From Epibacterium ulvae (GTDB taxonomy: Bacteria; Pseudomonadota; Alphaproteobacteria; Rhodobacterales; Rhodobacteraceae), in NCBI RefSeq assembly GCF_900102795.1, contig NZ_FMWG01000015.1, positions 1 through 64,000 of the forward strand: a stretch of 64,000 bases of DNA, in the 5' to 3' direction. The notes beneath the pieces were generated by a model. The model ran no database searches. It saw nothing but the letters and a program-made list of their open reading frames with translations, and was not told the origin of the DNA. Below, piece after piece: positions 20,972-30,744 of this stretch (positions are counted from its first letter, which is position 1; each line of letters starts with the position of its first letter). Both the position numbers and the translations under genes were made by a program.

Positions 20972-21889
20972 TCACTGCTCTTCGATATCAGATCGCAAAC
21001 GCTCCCAGAGGTTATTTAACGTCGACTTCTTATTCTCGCGATCTCGATAAAGGCGAATTTCAAGCTGACTTATATGGCTTTTGTCACCCACGATCTGCAA
21101 CGCACCACTATCCAATTCCTGCTGGCATAAGGCTTGTGGCAACCACCCCAGCCCAAATCCTTCCAAAATCATTGCCTTTACTGAATTGGCCAAAGCGCTG
21201 CGGTTCACAACAAGGATTTTGGGCCCGTCCAAATGGGTGCGCAAGGTTGCGTCCACAAGAGCCTTCAGCGCAGAAGCACTGCCATAAGATAACAGCGAGA
21301 CCGGCTTGTTCTGCCCTTTCTGCAAATGATGCAGCGGCCCATTTGGTCCTGTTTTAGCGACAGGCATAAACACGTCTCTGGCAAGGGTGATATATTCACA
21401 ATTCGCAGCCTCCAGAGGAGACAGAAAATCCATCGCCGGATGCCAGTAGGTCAAGATGACATCACAATATTGCTGTTGCAAAGCAGCGACAAACTGGCTT
21501 GCCCCCCAACTGGTGGAGTTCAGGTCAATATCAAGACCGCCTGCATCCACAAGAGGGGCAATATGGCTTTTGTAATGTGTCAGATAAAGAGAATGCGATG
21601 TCGCAAAACGAATGACGTTTTCGCCTGCAGCATCCACAATCTGGCAGCGTTCAATCGTTTCCTCATAGGTGCTGAGGATAACACGTGCTTGCGTCAAAAA
21701 CACCTCACCAGCAGGTGTCAAAGACAAAGGCAAAGTCTGGCGATTGATCAAACGCACGCCAACCTCGTCTTCCAGCGCGCGAATGCGCCGCGAAAACGCG
21801 GGTTGACTGACATTGCGATCTTCGGCAGCGCGTGAAAAATTCTTATGCGCCACCAAAGCCTCAAAATCTTTGAGCCAAATGGTATCCAA
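20972..21889 (-). CDS. LysR-family transcriptional regulator
   Basis: The product has 305 residues. The N-terminal winged HTH (FSRAAEDRNVSQPAFSRRIRALE at about residues 18-41, split here for its recognition helix) is typical of LysR, and a substrate-binding-like effector domain follows to the C-terminus. The conserved initiating WLKDFEALVAHKNFSRAA is present. It lies 52 bases downstream of, and on the same strand as, the peptide ABC transporter genes, so it may be co-transcribed with them and control them or a linked pathway. No divergent partner gene is next to its start. Confidence 0.88.
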   Translation of the reverse strand: MDTIWLKDFEALVAHKNFSRAAEDRNVSQPAFSRRIRALEDEVGVRLINRQTLPLSLTPAGEVFLTQARVILSTYEETIERCQIVDAAGENVIRFATSHSLYLTHYKSHIAPLVDAGGLDIDLNSTSWGASQFVAALQQQYCDVILTYWHPAMDFLSPLEAANCEYITLARDVFMPVAKTGPNGPLHHLQKGQNKPVSLLSYGSASALKALVDATLRTHLDGPKILVVNRSALANSVKAMILEGFGLGWLPQALCQQELDSGALQIVGDKSHISQLEIRLYRDRENKKSTLNNLWERLRSDIEEQ

Positions 21890-21941
21890 ATGCCTAGGTC
21901 CGCTTGCCTGAGTAAGTCATGAATATGCCTGTCAGATAGGC

Positions 21942-22967
21942 TTACAGACGCCCTTCTTCAACGCCATGACAGGCTACGGTGCTGCCATCTGTTTGTTGAA
22001 TGGGGCGTGGTTTTTCCGCAAGGCATCGATTGTTCGCAGCCGGGCATCTCGTGTGGAAAGGGCACCCCGTCGGCAGGTTGATCGGCGTCGGTATTTCACC
22101 CTTTAACCGAATATGGTTGGGTTTATCGTCCTTTAGCTGCGGCACAGCTGACAGGAGTGCTTTTGTATATGGATGTTTCGGGGACGCAAACAATGTTGCG
22201 GTATCTGCCATTTCACAAATCGCACCAAGATATAACACCACCACCTTTGATCCGAAATGCTCCACAACCGAGAGATCATGCGTAATAAACAGATAGGTAA
22301 GGCCGCGGTCTTCTTTCGCGTCCAGCATCAAGTTCAATACCTGCGCCTGAATCGATACATCCAACGCCGAAATCGGTTCATCCGCGATAATGAATTCGGG
22401 ATCGACAGTCAAAGCGCGTGCAATTGCAATACGTTGTCGCTGCCCCCCCGAAAACTCATGCGGGTAGCGGCTGGCCCAAAGCGGATCAACCCCAACCGAC
22501 TGCATCACTTCAATGACTTTTTCATGTACTTCAGCGCGTGTCATTGAAGGATTGTGGTGGTGAACCGGTTCCTCCAAAGCCTGCTGAATGGTCATCCGCG
22601 GATTAAGAGACGCATAAGGATTTTGAAAAATCATCTGCATTTTCTTGCGCAGAGGCAAAAGCTCTTTGCGCGAACAGTCATCGATGCGCTGCCCATCATA
22701 GTGGATTTCGCCCGCACTTGGTGTCAAAAGCCCTGCGACCAAACGCGCCACAGTGGACTTTCCGCAGCCAGATTCCCCAACAACACAAAGCGCTTCGCCC
22801 CGATCGACCTCTAGCGTCACATTGTTGACCGCGTGCACAGAACGTTGCTCGCGCACGATCTTGCCACCACGTAGTTTCACCGTTTCAAGGACCCCCTGAT
22901 CAAGGTCAAACCGCTTTTCCAATCCTTTGAGTTCCAGAAGTGGTCGTGTCTGTGTCATATCTTTCAT
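21942..22967 (-). CDS. dppF: Peptide ABC transporter ATP-binding protein (DppF/OppF type)
   Basis: The product has 341 residues. Walker A GESGCGKST is at residues 64-72, signature FSGGQRQRI, Walker B IIADEPISALDVS, and an oligopeptide-transporter C-terminal extension ends with TGCPFHTRCP, whose cysteines are typical of Opp/Dpp ATPases and may bind an iron-sulfur cluster. It energises import in the inner membrane complex. The ATG overlaps the upstream dppD stop by 4 bases. It is the last transporter gene of the cluster; the substrate could be dipeptide, oligopeptide or a related compound. Confidence 0.92.
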   Translation of the reverse strand: MKDMTQTRPLLELKGLEKRFDLDQGVLETVKLRGGKIVREQRSVHAVNNVTLEVDRGEALCVVGESGCGKSTVARLVAGLLTPSAGEIHYDGQRIDDCSRKELLPLRKKMQMIFQNPYASLNPRMTIQQALEEPVHHHNPSMTRAEVHEKVIEVMQSVGVDPLWASRYPHEFSGGQRQRIAIARALTVDPEFIIADEPISALDVSIQAQVLNLMLDAKEDRGLTYLFITHDLSVVEHFGSKVVVLYLGAICEMADTATLFASPKHPYTKALLSAVPQLKDDKPNHIRLKGEIPTPINLPTGCPFHTRCPAANNRCLAEKPRPIQQTDGSTVACHGVEEGRL

Positions 22968-23953
22968 GCGCTTTGCTCCAGCCGATCGTTGTGGAGACGG
23001 TTCACCTCATGGCACGCCACCTCGACACCAGCATACTGGACCACCTCAGGCAATGTGCTGCGACAGTGATCAACCGCATACTGGCATCGCGGACTAAACG
23101 GACAACCTGCCGGAATTGCTGTTAGTGAGGGCATTGCGCCCGGAATTTGTTTTAGCTTATGGCCCGGCAAGGTTTGCTGCGGCAACGCGTTGATCAGTCC
23201 TTGGGTATAAGGGTGCTGCGGATCATTGATGATTTCACGTGTTTTGCCCGCTTCAATAATACGACCTGCGTACATAACCAGCGTGCGCTCAGTCATCTGA
23301 CTTACGACACCCAGATCATGGGTGATCAAAATCAGCCCTACCTTGTTGCTTTGACAAAGCTCCAGAAGCAGCTCCATGATATCCGCCTGGATCGTTACAT
23401 CCAGTGCGGTCGTCGGTTCATCCGCAATGATCAGTTGTGGATCCAACAACAACGCCATTGCAATAATAATGCGCTGGCGCATCCCACCTGACAATTCATG
23501 CGGATATTGGTTCATGCGCTCTTCGGGTGATGGAATATACACTTCACGCAGTTTAACGATCGCAATCTGCTCTGCTTCAGCCCGGCTCAACTTGCGATGC
23601 GCGCGCAGCGTTTCCACCATTTGCTGACCGATGGTGAGCACGGGGTTGAGCGTCACCATCGGGTCTTGAAAGATCATCGCCATGCGATTGCCACGCATTG
23701 TGCGCAACTCTTTGTCACTCATCCGGGCAACGTCATCGCCATCAAACAAGATCTGCCCCTGATCAATAAATCCAGGCCTGCTGATCAGGTTCATCAAGGA
23801 AAACCCGGTGATCGACTTTCCAGCGCCGGATTCCCCGACAATGCCCAGACGTTCCCCTTTGGCAAGATCAAAGCTGATCTGGTTGAGTGCTGTCACGGTT
23901 TCATCCCGCATCGCAAATTTGACTGTAAGGTCACGGACAGAAAGCAAGGACAT
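22964..23953 (-). CDS. dppD: Peptide ABC transporter ATP-binding protein (DppD/OppD type)
   Basis: The product has 329 residues. Walker A GESGAGKSI lies at about residues 39-47, signature LSGGMRQRI, Walker B LIIADEPTTALDVT, and the Opp/Dpp C-terminal extension contains AGCPFSPRCQYA. Note the GKSI in place of the more usual GKST/GKSV. It pairs with DppF as the second nucleotide-binding subunit. Five bases separate it from the permease gene dppC upstream, and its stop overlaps dppF. Confidence 0.92.
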   Translation of the reverse strand: MSLLSVRDLTVKFAMRDETVTALNQISFDLAKGERLGIVGESGAGKSITGFSLMNLISRPGFIDQGQILFDGDDVARMSDKELRTMRGNRMAMIFQDPMVTLNPVLTIGQQMVETLRAHRKLSRAEAEQIAIVKLREVYIPSPEERMNQYPHELSGGMRQRIIIAMALLLDPQLIIADEPTTALDVTIQADIMELLLELCQSNKVGLILITHDLGVVSQMTERTLVMYAGRIIEAGKTREIINDPQHPYTQGLINALPQQTLPGHKLKQIPGAMPSLTAIPAGCPFSPRCQYAVDHCRSTLPEVVQYAGVEVACHEVNRLHNDRLEQSA

Positions 23954-23958
23954 CAGGT

Positions 23959-24906
23959 TTATCCTTTGTAGAGTTTTGGGTTCAGAACGTCGCGCATCCA
24001 GTCACCTAAAAGATTGATAACAAGCACCAGAACCACCAGCACAACACCTGGAATGGTCGTAATCCACCAACTGCCAGAGAAGATATAATCAAACCCTGAA
24101 GAGATCAGCGATCCTAGCGAAGGCTGACTTGGTGGCATACCAAGGCCAAGAAAAGACAACGACGCCTCAGAAATAATTGCATTTGCCACCTGCACGGTCG
24201 AGATTACAAAAATCGGCGAAAGCGAATTGGGCAAAATATGCCGCACCATGATGCGTATTGGCCCGAATCCCAAAACACGCGCACTGTCGACGTATTCTTT
24301 TTTCTTCTCCGCCAGTACTGTGGCTCTGACTGTACGGGCATATTGCGGCCATTCCGCTATCCCGATGACTGCAATCAGGAAGTAAATCGCATATTGATTA
24401 AACGTATCGCTGCCAAACATGGCCTGTGTGATCGCAAGAAAGATGATGGCAACCATCAGCGTGGAAAACGACAATTGGATATCCGCAAATCGCATCAAAA
24501 GGCTGTCTAAACGCCCACCAATATAGCCCGCCAGCAGACCGATTGTGATCCCAAGGAAAGCCTGAACCGCAACCGCACACAGTCCAATGATCAACGACAA
24601 GCGGGTGCCGTAAAGAATAGTGGACCATAAATCACGTCCTTGATCATCGGTTCCCAGCACAAAACCAGCCTCAGCGCCATCAACCCAAACAGGAGGGTAT
24701 TCCGAGTTCATGATGTCAATCGAAGCCGGATCATAGGGATCAAACGGCGCAATCAAGGGCGCCAGTACCGATGCGACCGCAATGATGAGAAACACCACCA
24801 TACTGACCACAGCGACCGGATTGCGGCGAAAACTGTAGACGATGTTAGAATTCAGAATACGCGCAACACGAGACGGTCGGCTGGTATTGGTGGTCAGGCT
24901 GCTCAT
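23959..24906 (-). CDS. dppC: Peptide ABC transporter permease (DppC type)
   Basis: The product has 315 residues. An N-terminal cytoplasmic stretch and a first membrane helix (VAVVSMVVFLIIAVASVLAP) precede a periplasmic loop with LGTDDQGRDLWS, the DppC hallmark. Five further helices follow, with the EAA loop that docks the ATPases (EYVDSARVLGFGPIRIMVRHILPNS region). It forms half of the translocation channel. The ATG overlaps the dppB stop by 4 bases. Confidence 0.93.
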   Translation of the reverse strand: MSSLTTNTSRPSRVARILNSNIVYSFRRNPVAVVSMVVFLIIAVASVLAPLIAPFDPYDPASIDIMNSEYPPVWVDGAEAGFVLGTDDQGRDLWSTILYGTRLSLIIGLCAVAVQAFLGITIGLLAGYIGGRLDSLLMRFADIQLSFSTLMVAIIFLAITQAMFGSDTFNQYAIYFLIAVIGIAEWPQYARTVRATVLAEKKKEYVDSARVLGFGPIRIMVRHILPNSLSPIFVISTVQVANAIISEASLSFLGLGMPPSQPSLGSLISSGFDYIFSGSWWITTIPGVVLVVLVLVINLLGDWMRDVLNPKLYKG

Positions 24907-25883
24907 GCTCCCATCCTCGCAAGATTAACGGTTGGGTTCACAAGACCATAGATCAAATCAACAATGGTGTTCGTGACGACAAAGATAAAGCCAACCACAA
25001 TCAGATAAGCGACGATCAAAGGCGTATCGACGCGGTTCACCGCCTCAAGGAACATGAATCCCATGCCTGGCCACTGGAATACGGTTTCTGTCAGGATCGT
25101 GTAGGCGACCATGGTTCCGATCTGCACACCGCCCACAGTGATCACCGGCAAAAGCGTGTTTTTCAGCGCATGGACAAAGTAAATACGACCGGGGTGAATG
25201 CCTTTGGCTTTGGCATATTTTACATATTCGCTTTGCAGAGTTTCCATCATTTCCGCCCGGATCAATCGCACAAAGAGCGGCAACATGATTGACGCCAAAG
25301 CGACAGAAGGCAGCATGATATGCGTCCAGCCATCTGCGGTGGCGAAATTCGTGCTCCAATAACCCCAAACCGGCACGATATCGCCCCGCCCAAAGGAGGG
25401 CAGCCAACGTAATTCAACAGAGAATACAAAAATCATCAAAATAGCCGTCAGAAAGACGGGGACAGAAATTCCAATGATAGACGCGCCCATAATAATCCGG
25501 CTGGCAACTGAATTGGGTTTGATCGCAGTGTAGACCCCCAAAGGAACTGACAGGCCAATAATGATCACTGTCGCCCCAAACACCAATTCCAGCGTCGCTG
25601 GGAGTTTCTTCAGAATGACGTCGAGCGCAGGTTCTTTGAAGAAATAGGATGTGCCCAGATCTCCCTGTAACGCATTCCCGACAAAGCGCAGGTATTGTTG
25701 CAGAAAACTGTCGTTCAACCCCAGTTCATCGCGCAGCTGCTGACGCACTTCATCTGATACAGACTGCCCAACGAGTTCACGTAATGGATCTCCTAGGTTG
25801 TCCTGTATGGCAAAACTTACAAGCGAAATCGCGAACATGACCGCGATAGCCTGAAAGAGGCGTTTCACTAGATAGGCGAGCAT
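24903..25883 (-). CDS. dppB: Peptide ABC transporter permease (DppB type)
   Basis: The product has 326 residues with the typical DppB start MLAYLVKRLFQAIAVMFAIS and six membrane helices. The large periplasmic loop carries the GDPLRELVG and LGTSYFF motifs, and the EAA motif SEYVKYAKAKGIHPGRI is near the C-terminal third. It is the second channel subunit, partner of DppC. It is separated from the binding-protein gene by about 134 bases that contain a strong hairpin, a common device for expressing the binding protein in excess. Confidence 0.93.
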   Translation of the reverse strand: MLAYLVKRLFQAIAVMFAISLVSFAIQDNLGDPLRELVGQSVSDEVRQQLRDELGLNDSFLQQYLRFVGNALQGDLGTSYFFKEPALDVILKKLPATLELVFGATVIIIGLSVPLGVYTAIKPNSVASRIIMGASIIGISVPVFLTAILMIFVFSVELRWLPSFGRGDIVPVWGYWSTNFATADGWTHIMLPSVALASIMLPLFVRLIRAEMMETLQSEYVKYAKAKGIHPGRIYFVHALKNTLLPVITVGGVQIGTMVAYTILTETVFQWPGMGFMFLEAVNRVDTPLIVAYLIVVGFIFVVTNTIVDLIYGLVNPTVNLARMGA

Positions 25884-25979
25884 AGTCTCTTCTCTGATTG
25901 GGCGAATAACTTTTTGATGGGCACAACGCGGACATGCCCATAAAAAAATCTGTCACATTTGGGAACGAAAGTCAGCTGT

Positions 25980-26009
25980 GCGAAGCGCAAACCTTAGCCT
26001 GCGCTTCGC
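25980..26009 (-). terminator. Intercistronic hairpin after the peptide-binding protein gene
   Basis: A perfect 10-bp stem (GCGAAGCGCA / TGCGCTTCGC) with a 10-base loop lies just past the stop of the binding-protein gene. No T-run follows in the transcribed direction, so it probably works as a partial attenuator or mRNA-stabilising stem rather than a full terminator. Confidence 0.65.
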
Positions 26010-26017
26010 CGGATATC

Positions 26018-27574
26018 TTAGTCTACAACCAGATCACCAAAGTAAGGGAAGTTCAGCGCGTTCACGATTTCTTCTGCGTGAATGCCTTTGCGTGCGCCCC
26101 AAGCCAGGTTTTGCCAGTGCAGAGGAACGAAGGCGGCATCTTCATACAGGATACCTTCCAGTTTTTGTAGAAGATCTGCACGCTTTGCTGGATCGGTTTC
26201 AACGTTAGATGCATCCATCAACTTGTCCGCTTCCGCGTTGCAATAGGCACCAGAGTTATATTGACCATTGCCTGTTGTTGCATCGGGGCAAGCAGACAAA
26301 AATTGGTGGAAGTTCGCGGAATCTTCGGTATCTGCGTGCCAGCCAATCATCATCATGTCCGCTGCGCGCTCGTCGAATTTCGGCCAATACTGCGCTTTTG
26401 GTAGCGTCTGCAGGTCAACCTTGATGTTGATCTTTGAAAGCATAGAGGCCACGGCCTGTGCAATCTTATCATCATTCACATAGCGATTGTTCGGCGCCAT
26501 CATAGTGATGGAGAAACCATCGGCATAGCCTGCTTCGGCCATCAAAGCTTTTGCCTGCTCCAAATCAAAACGAGGCGCGAGCGCTTCATCATAACCCAGA
26601 TACCCAGCAGGTGAAGCCTGCGCTCCGACAGTGCCAAAACCGCGCATGATCTTTTTGACGATCGCATCGTTATTCACCGCAAAATCGATCGCTTTACGGA
26701 CGCGCGCATCTTTGAACGCTTCTACACGGTTTTGGTTCATCTGGAAGGTGATGATCCGCGTTCCTGGCATCGTGATCAGGTTGGTTTTTGCATCATCCTC
26801 AACACGTTTCAGATCGGTTGGAGGAACAGGCGCGATAAAGTCCACATCTCCTGCCAGCAGTGCGGCGACACGGGTGGGGTCTTCTTTGATTGGAGTTAGG
26901 ACAATTTTGTCTACGTTGCCCTTGCTGTCTGCATCCCAATAGTTCGCAAAGCGGTCAAACACCACTTTAACGCCCTGCTCACGCTCGCTTACGATGTAAG
27001 GGCCGGTTCCTGAAACATTGCGCGAGGCGAAACTGTCACCGTGTTTAACCAACTCAGCCTTATCTTTGCCATCTGTGGTTGTGCCGGAATAAAAAGCACT
27101 ATCCATTGGAAAGATATACGTCGCAGTATGCAAAACCAGTGGATATGGTTCAGTCGTAATCAGATCAAATGTGGTGTCATCAATGACTTTGACATCGGCG
27201 AATGGGGCAAAGATACCCTTGAAATCTGGGCTTTCTTTCAGGCGATCAAAGGTCCAGTCCACATCATTTGCAGTCATCGCATTGCCAGAGTGGAAGGTCA
27301 CACCACTGCGCAAATGGAACCGCGTGGTCACCGGGTCGATCTGCTCCCAGCTTTTGGCCAGACGCGGTTCAAACTGCAAATCCTGTGTCCAACGCACCAG
27401 CGGGTCAAACACCATATGTGACAGTTGCAGCGTGCCGCCAGACAGCTGTTCGTGAGGGTCAAGGGAAACCGGATCAGCATCATAGGCGACGCGAACGGTT
27501 GTCTCAGCTTGGGCAGCGAAGCCGAAAGTGACAGCCACCACCCCAGCAGCTGCAAAGCTCAAAAATTGTTTCAT
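26018..27574 (-). CDS. dppA: ABC transporter peptide/solute-binding protein (family 5)
   Basis: The start at 27574 is chosen because GGAGAA lies about 8 bases upstream and gives a clean Sec signal peptide (MKQFLSFAAAGVVAVTFGFAAQA); a longer frame to 27628 has none of this. The mature protein has the family-5 motif region YDADPVSLDPHEQLSGGTLQ and spans about 495 residues, normal for DppA/OppA-type proteins. It captures substrate in the periplasm for DppBCDF. The substrate may be dipeptide but related proteins bind opines, haem or glutathione, so specificity is open. It is first in the operon. Confidence 0.9.
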   Translation of the reverse strand: MKQFLSFAAAGVVAVTFGFAAQAETTVRVAYDADPVSLDPHEQLSGGTLQLSHMVFDPLVRWTQDLQFEPRLAKSWEQIDPVTTRFHLRSGVTFHSGNAMTANDVDWTFDRLKESPDFKGIFAPFADVKVIDDTTFDLITTEPYPLVLHTATYIFPMDSAFYSGTTTDGKDKAELVKHGDSFASRNVSGTGPYIVSEREQGVKVVFDRFANYWDADSKGNVDKIVLTPIKEDPTRVAALLAGDVDFIAPVPPTDLKRVEDDAKTNLITMPGTRIITFQMNQNRVEAFKDARVRKAIDFAVNNDAIVKKIMRGFGTVGAQASPAGYLGYDEALAPRFDLEQAKALMAEAGYADGFSITMMAPNNRYVNDDKIAQAVASMLSKINIKVDLQTLPKAQYWPKFDERAADMMMIGWHADTEDSANFHQFLSACPDATTGNGQYNSGAYCNAEADKLMDASNVETDPAKRADLLQKLEGILYEDAAFVPLHWQNLAWGARKGIHAEEIVNALNFPYFGDLVVD

Positions 27575-27906
27575 TGTGTGTTCTCCATGTCGGAAGCCGC
27601 AATTAGTCTTTTTGCTATGCGTGTTCACAAAGTAGCTGCGAATTTTTCCAACATGCCAATGCCGATTTTACCTGCGCTCATGCAAAAGATGCATAGACCG
27701 GATCACAACCGTTAAACGTGAAACGCCTCAAATCACATTATTATCTTTACAAATCAAATTCATAGAGAAAAATGACAACCTATTTGTTACCATTTCAAAT
27801 CGTAGGACAGTGCAGGAAATTTAAGCAAATAAAAAACAAGGTTGCGCTTTGATGCCAAAAAAAATGGCCCTAAAAAGGGCCAAACTGAATGAGAATATAA
27901 GCGGAT
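27575..27906. promoter_or_regulatory. Upstream region of the peptide ABC operon, with terminator of the next gene
   Basis: About 330 bases without a gene. The left part is AT-rich and should hold the promoter of the binding-protein operon, read leftward; I cannot assign boxes with confidence. The right part holds the terminator of the AraC-type gene at 27853-27882. Confidence 0.5.
27853..27882 (-). terminator. Rho-independent terminator of the AraC/GyrI gene
   Basis: On the minus strand a 7-bp stem (TGGCCCT / AGGGCCA, plus-strand 27865-27882, 4-base loop) is followed by eight T residues. It lies about 25 bases beyond the stop of the AraC-type gene and matches its direction. Confidence 0.88.
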
Positions 27907-28740
27907 CTATGCAAGTGGGAGATGAATTTCCGTCAGCAACTCCTCTGGTGAGACATCGCGAGGCGAATTCAAATACAATTCATAGCAAGGCGCGTCTGCA
28001 GGCTCTTCTCCCGAAGTCGGCAACCAGTTTCCAAAGAGACTATTATACGCAGCAGAGATACCACTATAGGGGCCTTGGTAGGTCAAAACCGCAACCCGTC
28101 TGGCAACCAGATCAAAACGCTGCGTTCCTTCTGGCACCTCCTGCCCCTTCCACTCGGCGCCCGCAAAACTGCGCAATTCAGTTTCAGGAACAGTCTCAGG
28201 ACTATCAACATAAACTCCAATCGACACCCCAATATTGGCCCATAGATTCCGACTTGCACAGAGGCCGTAGAATTTTTCAAACGCAAGACCGATATCATTA
28301 TAGGGCCCAACATGAGGTAAGACAGAAAGGATGCGGGCTGGAACTTCGCGAATTTCAACTGAATACATTGGGTAGTCTCCGGTTCTAAGATAAGGTTGGG
28401 GTGCACAAAGTTGACCCGCAGCACGGAAAGCAGCTGGACTGTGGCCATATGCTTCAGAAAACCGGCGCGTAAAGGATGCTACATTGGGATACCCCACCGC
28501 ACGAGCAATCGCTTCAATGCTATCGTCACCCTTGACCAAGGCAATCGAGGCACGATGCATACGGATGCGCCGAACCATCTGGGCACATGTCTCTTGGGTG
28601 AGCGCACGAAATACGCGATGCCAGTGAAATCGTGACATTGCCGCGATATCAGCAAGCCGGTCCAATGAAAGATCCTCATCTGGATGATCATGAATATACG
28701 TGATCACCCGCTGGATCCGATCTTCATAAGATCTTGTCAT
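27907..28740 (-). CDS. AraC-family regulator with GyrI-like effector domain
   Basis: The ATG at 28740 gives 277 residues (MTRSYEDRIQRVITYIHDH). The longer frame to 28944 runs over the accA promoter and is rejected. A double-HTH AraC domain covers about residues 8-105 (LDRLADIAAMSRFHWHRVF, then AIARAVGYPNVASFTRRFSE). A GyrI/SbmC-like ligand-binding domain covers about 120-275 (YSVEIREVPARILSVLPH, then FDLVARRVAVLTYQGPY). Such fusions sense small amphipathic or cationic compounds and regulate efflux or stress genes. It is divergent from accA with 196 bases between. Confidence 0.88.
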   Translation of the reverse strand: MTRSYEDRIQRVITYIHDHPDEDLSLDRLADIAAMSRFHWHRVFRALTQETCAQMVRRIRMHRASIALVKGDDSIEAIARAVGYPNVASFTRRFSEAYGHSPAAFRAAGQLCAPQPYLRTGDYPMYSVEIREVPARILSVLPHVGPYNDIGLAFEKFYGLCASRNLWANIGVSIGVYVDSPETVPETELRSFAGAEWKGQEVPEGTQRFDLVARRVAVLTYQGPYSGISAAYNSLFGNWLPTSGEEPADAPCYELYLNSPRDVSPEELLTEIHLPLA

Positions 28741-28936
28741 ATAGCGCCCCTGACTTGGCCAATTCTCTGATAGACATGCAATGCCACAAGCCGTTCTTAC
28801 AAATCTTGCTGAACTGCCTGAAGGCCATCCAACGGCACTTTCCCGCAAGTGCGTTGGCTCTTTACAGCCAGAGATATTGCATTTCAGCTGTGCCAAGGCC
28901 ATATAGCGGCGCAAACCTGTATGGAGTCCGTATCCC

Positions 28937-29899
28937 ATGACCAATTATCTCGATTTCGAGAAGCCCTTGGCCGAGATTGAAGGCAAAGCCGAAGAACTGC
29001 GTGCGCTTGCACGGGCAAATGAGGAAATGGACATCACAGACGAAGCCGAGGCATTGGATGCAAAAGCAGCCCAATTGCTGGAAGAGCTATATCAAGACCT
29101 CACCCCTTGGCGCAAATGTCAGGTCGCGCGTCATCCAAATCGCCCTCATTGCAAAGATTACATCGAAGCGCTGTTTACCGAGTACACGCCGCTCGCAGGG
29201 GATCGTAATTTTGCAGACGATTTGGCAGTTATGGGTGGTTTGGCACGGTTCAACGACACACCTGTAGTTGTCATCGGACATGAAAAAGGCTCTGATACCA
29301 AAGGACGTCTGGCCCATAACTTTGGCATGGCACGCCCAGAGGGCTACCGCAAAGCGATCCGCCTAATGGAGCTTGCAAACCGTTTCAAGCTGCCAGTGAT
29401 CACACTGGTCGATACCGCGGGGGCCTACCCCGGTAAGGGCGCAGAAGAGCGCGGCCAGTCCGAGGCCATCGCACGTTCAACCGAAATGTGCCTCAAGCTT
29501 GGCGTACCGATGATTTCGATCATCATCGGCGAAGGCGGCTCCGGTGGTGCAGTCGCTTTTGCAACAGCCAACCGAGTCGCAATGCTTGAACATTCGATCT
29601 ATTCGGTTATCAGCCCCGAAGGCTGCGCTTCTATCTTGTGGAAAGATGGGGAAAAAACCCGTGAAGCCGCAGAAGCGCTGCGTTTAACTGCGCAAGATCT
29701 ACTTGAGCTTGAAGTTGTGGATCGTGTGATCTCTGAACCCAAAGGCGGCGCCCATCGCGATACGCAAACAGCGATTGCATCTGTGAAAGGCACAATAGCT
29801 GACATGCTGGCAAGCCTAAGCAAACTGGATAGCGATGCCCTGATCAAAGATCGCCGCGAGAAATTCCTTGCGATTGGCTCAAAAGGCCTCGCCGCGTAA
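28937..29899 (+). CDS. accA: Acetyl-CoA carboxylase carboxyltransferase subunit alpha
   Basis: The product has 320 residues, the standard length. An N-terminal helical region ([21 protein letters not shown]) is followed by the carboxyltransferase fold with [23 protein letters not shown], the [17 protein letters not shown] motif and GEGGSGGA. It forms the alpha2beta2 carboxyltransferase with AccD that moves carboxyl from biotin to acetyl-CoA, the first step of fatty acid synthesis. It stands alone, as is usual for accA, and ends at a bidirectional terminator. This is an essential housekeeping gene and indicates core chromosome here. Confidence 0.97.
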   Translation: MTNYLDFEKPLAEIEGKAEELRALARANEEMDITDEAEALDAKAAQLLEELYQDLTPWRKCQVARHPNRPHCKDYIEALFTEYTPLAGDRNFADDLAVMGGLARFNDTPVVVIGHEKGSDTKGRLAHNFGMARPEGYRKAIRLMELANRFKLPVITLVDTAGAYPGKGAEERGQSEAIARSTEMCLKLGVPMISIIIGEGGSGGAVAFATANRVAMLEHSIYSVISPEGCASILWKDGEKTREAAEALRLTAQDLLELEVVDRVISEPKGGAHRDTQTAIASVKGTIADMLASLSKLDSDALIKDRREKFLAIGSKGLAA

Positions 29900-29914
29900 A
29901 CACTGACCCGATGA

Positions 29915-29945
29915 AACAAAACCCGGCACAGCGCTGGGTTTTGTT
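29915..29945. terminator. Bidirectional terminator between accA and the GntR gene
   Basis: A perfect 10-bp stem AACAAAACCC / GGGTTTTGTT with an 11-base loop. The A/T-rich base of the stem supplies a T-rich tail in both directions, so it can terminate both convergent genes. It overlaps the last bases of the GntR stop region. Confidence 0.8.
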
Positions 29946-30597
29946 AGCTTGTCAGCAGGTGCAATCCTTGCGTCACATCAGATCGAACCGCCAATCGCAG
30001 CCCAGGTTCATCCCCGGCCTTTAACGCCGCAATGATCAATCTATGATTATGTGGCGGCTCTGTTCGACGCAGACGCCCGTAAAGCGCCCGCATTGTGGGG
30101 CCCAATTGTAGCCAGACTGTTTCTGCGATTGCCAACATTGCAGGCGCCTGAGCGCGGAGATACAAAGTGCGGTGAAATTCCAGATTTGTACGGATATATC
30201 CCACAGCATCCCGTTTTGTGATCATCTCAGCAACGCTTGTGTTGATGGTCTGCAAGCGATCGATCAGCGCCATATGTGCACGCGGCAATGCCCGGCTTGC
30301 CAGTTCCACCTCTAGCAAAGCGCGAAGCGCCGCAAGCTCTTCAATACGTTCATTGCTGAGCTCTGGCGTAGACACACGACCGGACGACGACAGAAACAGT
30401 GCGCCTTCTGCAACCAAGCGCCGCACAGCTTCGCGCGCTGGCGTCATTGAAACATCGAACTCGCGACCTATTCCACGTAAAGTGAGCGCTTCACCCGGTG
30501 CGATGTCTCCATGCATAATTCGGGTGCGTAGCGCACGAAACACCCTGTCATGGGCAGCTGTCGCCGCATCGGCGGTGGTACGTTGTGACTGGATCAT
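29944..30597 (-). CDS. GntR-family regulator with FCD domain
   Basis: The product has 217 residues. The N-terminal winged HTH (about 15-75, with LTLRGIGREFDVSMTPAREAVRRL) is followed by an all-helical FCD domain (about 80-215, with ELAALRALLEVELAS and a metal-binding His pattern near FHRTLYL and HNHRLI). FadR-type GntR proteins usually sense organic acids and control catabolic genes. The divergent neighbour is a glutathione S-transferase, 147 bases away, a plausible but unproven target. Confidence 0.9.
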   Translation of the reverse strand: MIQSQRTTADAATAAHDRVFRALRTRIMHGDIAPGEALTLRGIGREFDVSMTPAREAVRRLVAEGALFLSSSGRVSTPELSNERIEELAALRALLEVELASRALPRAHMALIDRLQTINTSVAEMITKRDAVGYIRTNLEFHRTLYLRAQAPAMLAIAETVWLQLGPTMRALYGRLRRTEPPHNHRLIIAALKAGDEPGLRLAVRSDVTQGLHLLTS

Positions 30598-30744
30598 AGT
30601 TTGATGTGATCACAAATGGCAAAAGGGTCAAGCCATTTATGCATTTGGCAATTCGCAATACCGTTATCCAACAGATCAACTGATTTGCAGAGTCTTGTTC
30701 ATCGCCTTAAAATGCCTTCGGTACACGCACAACGGAACCGCATC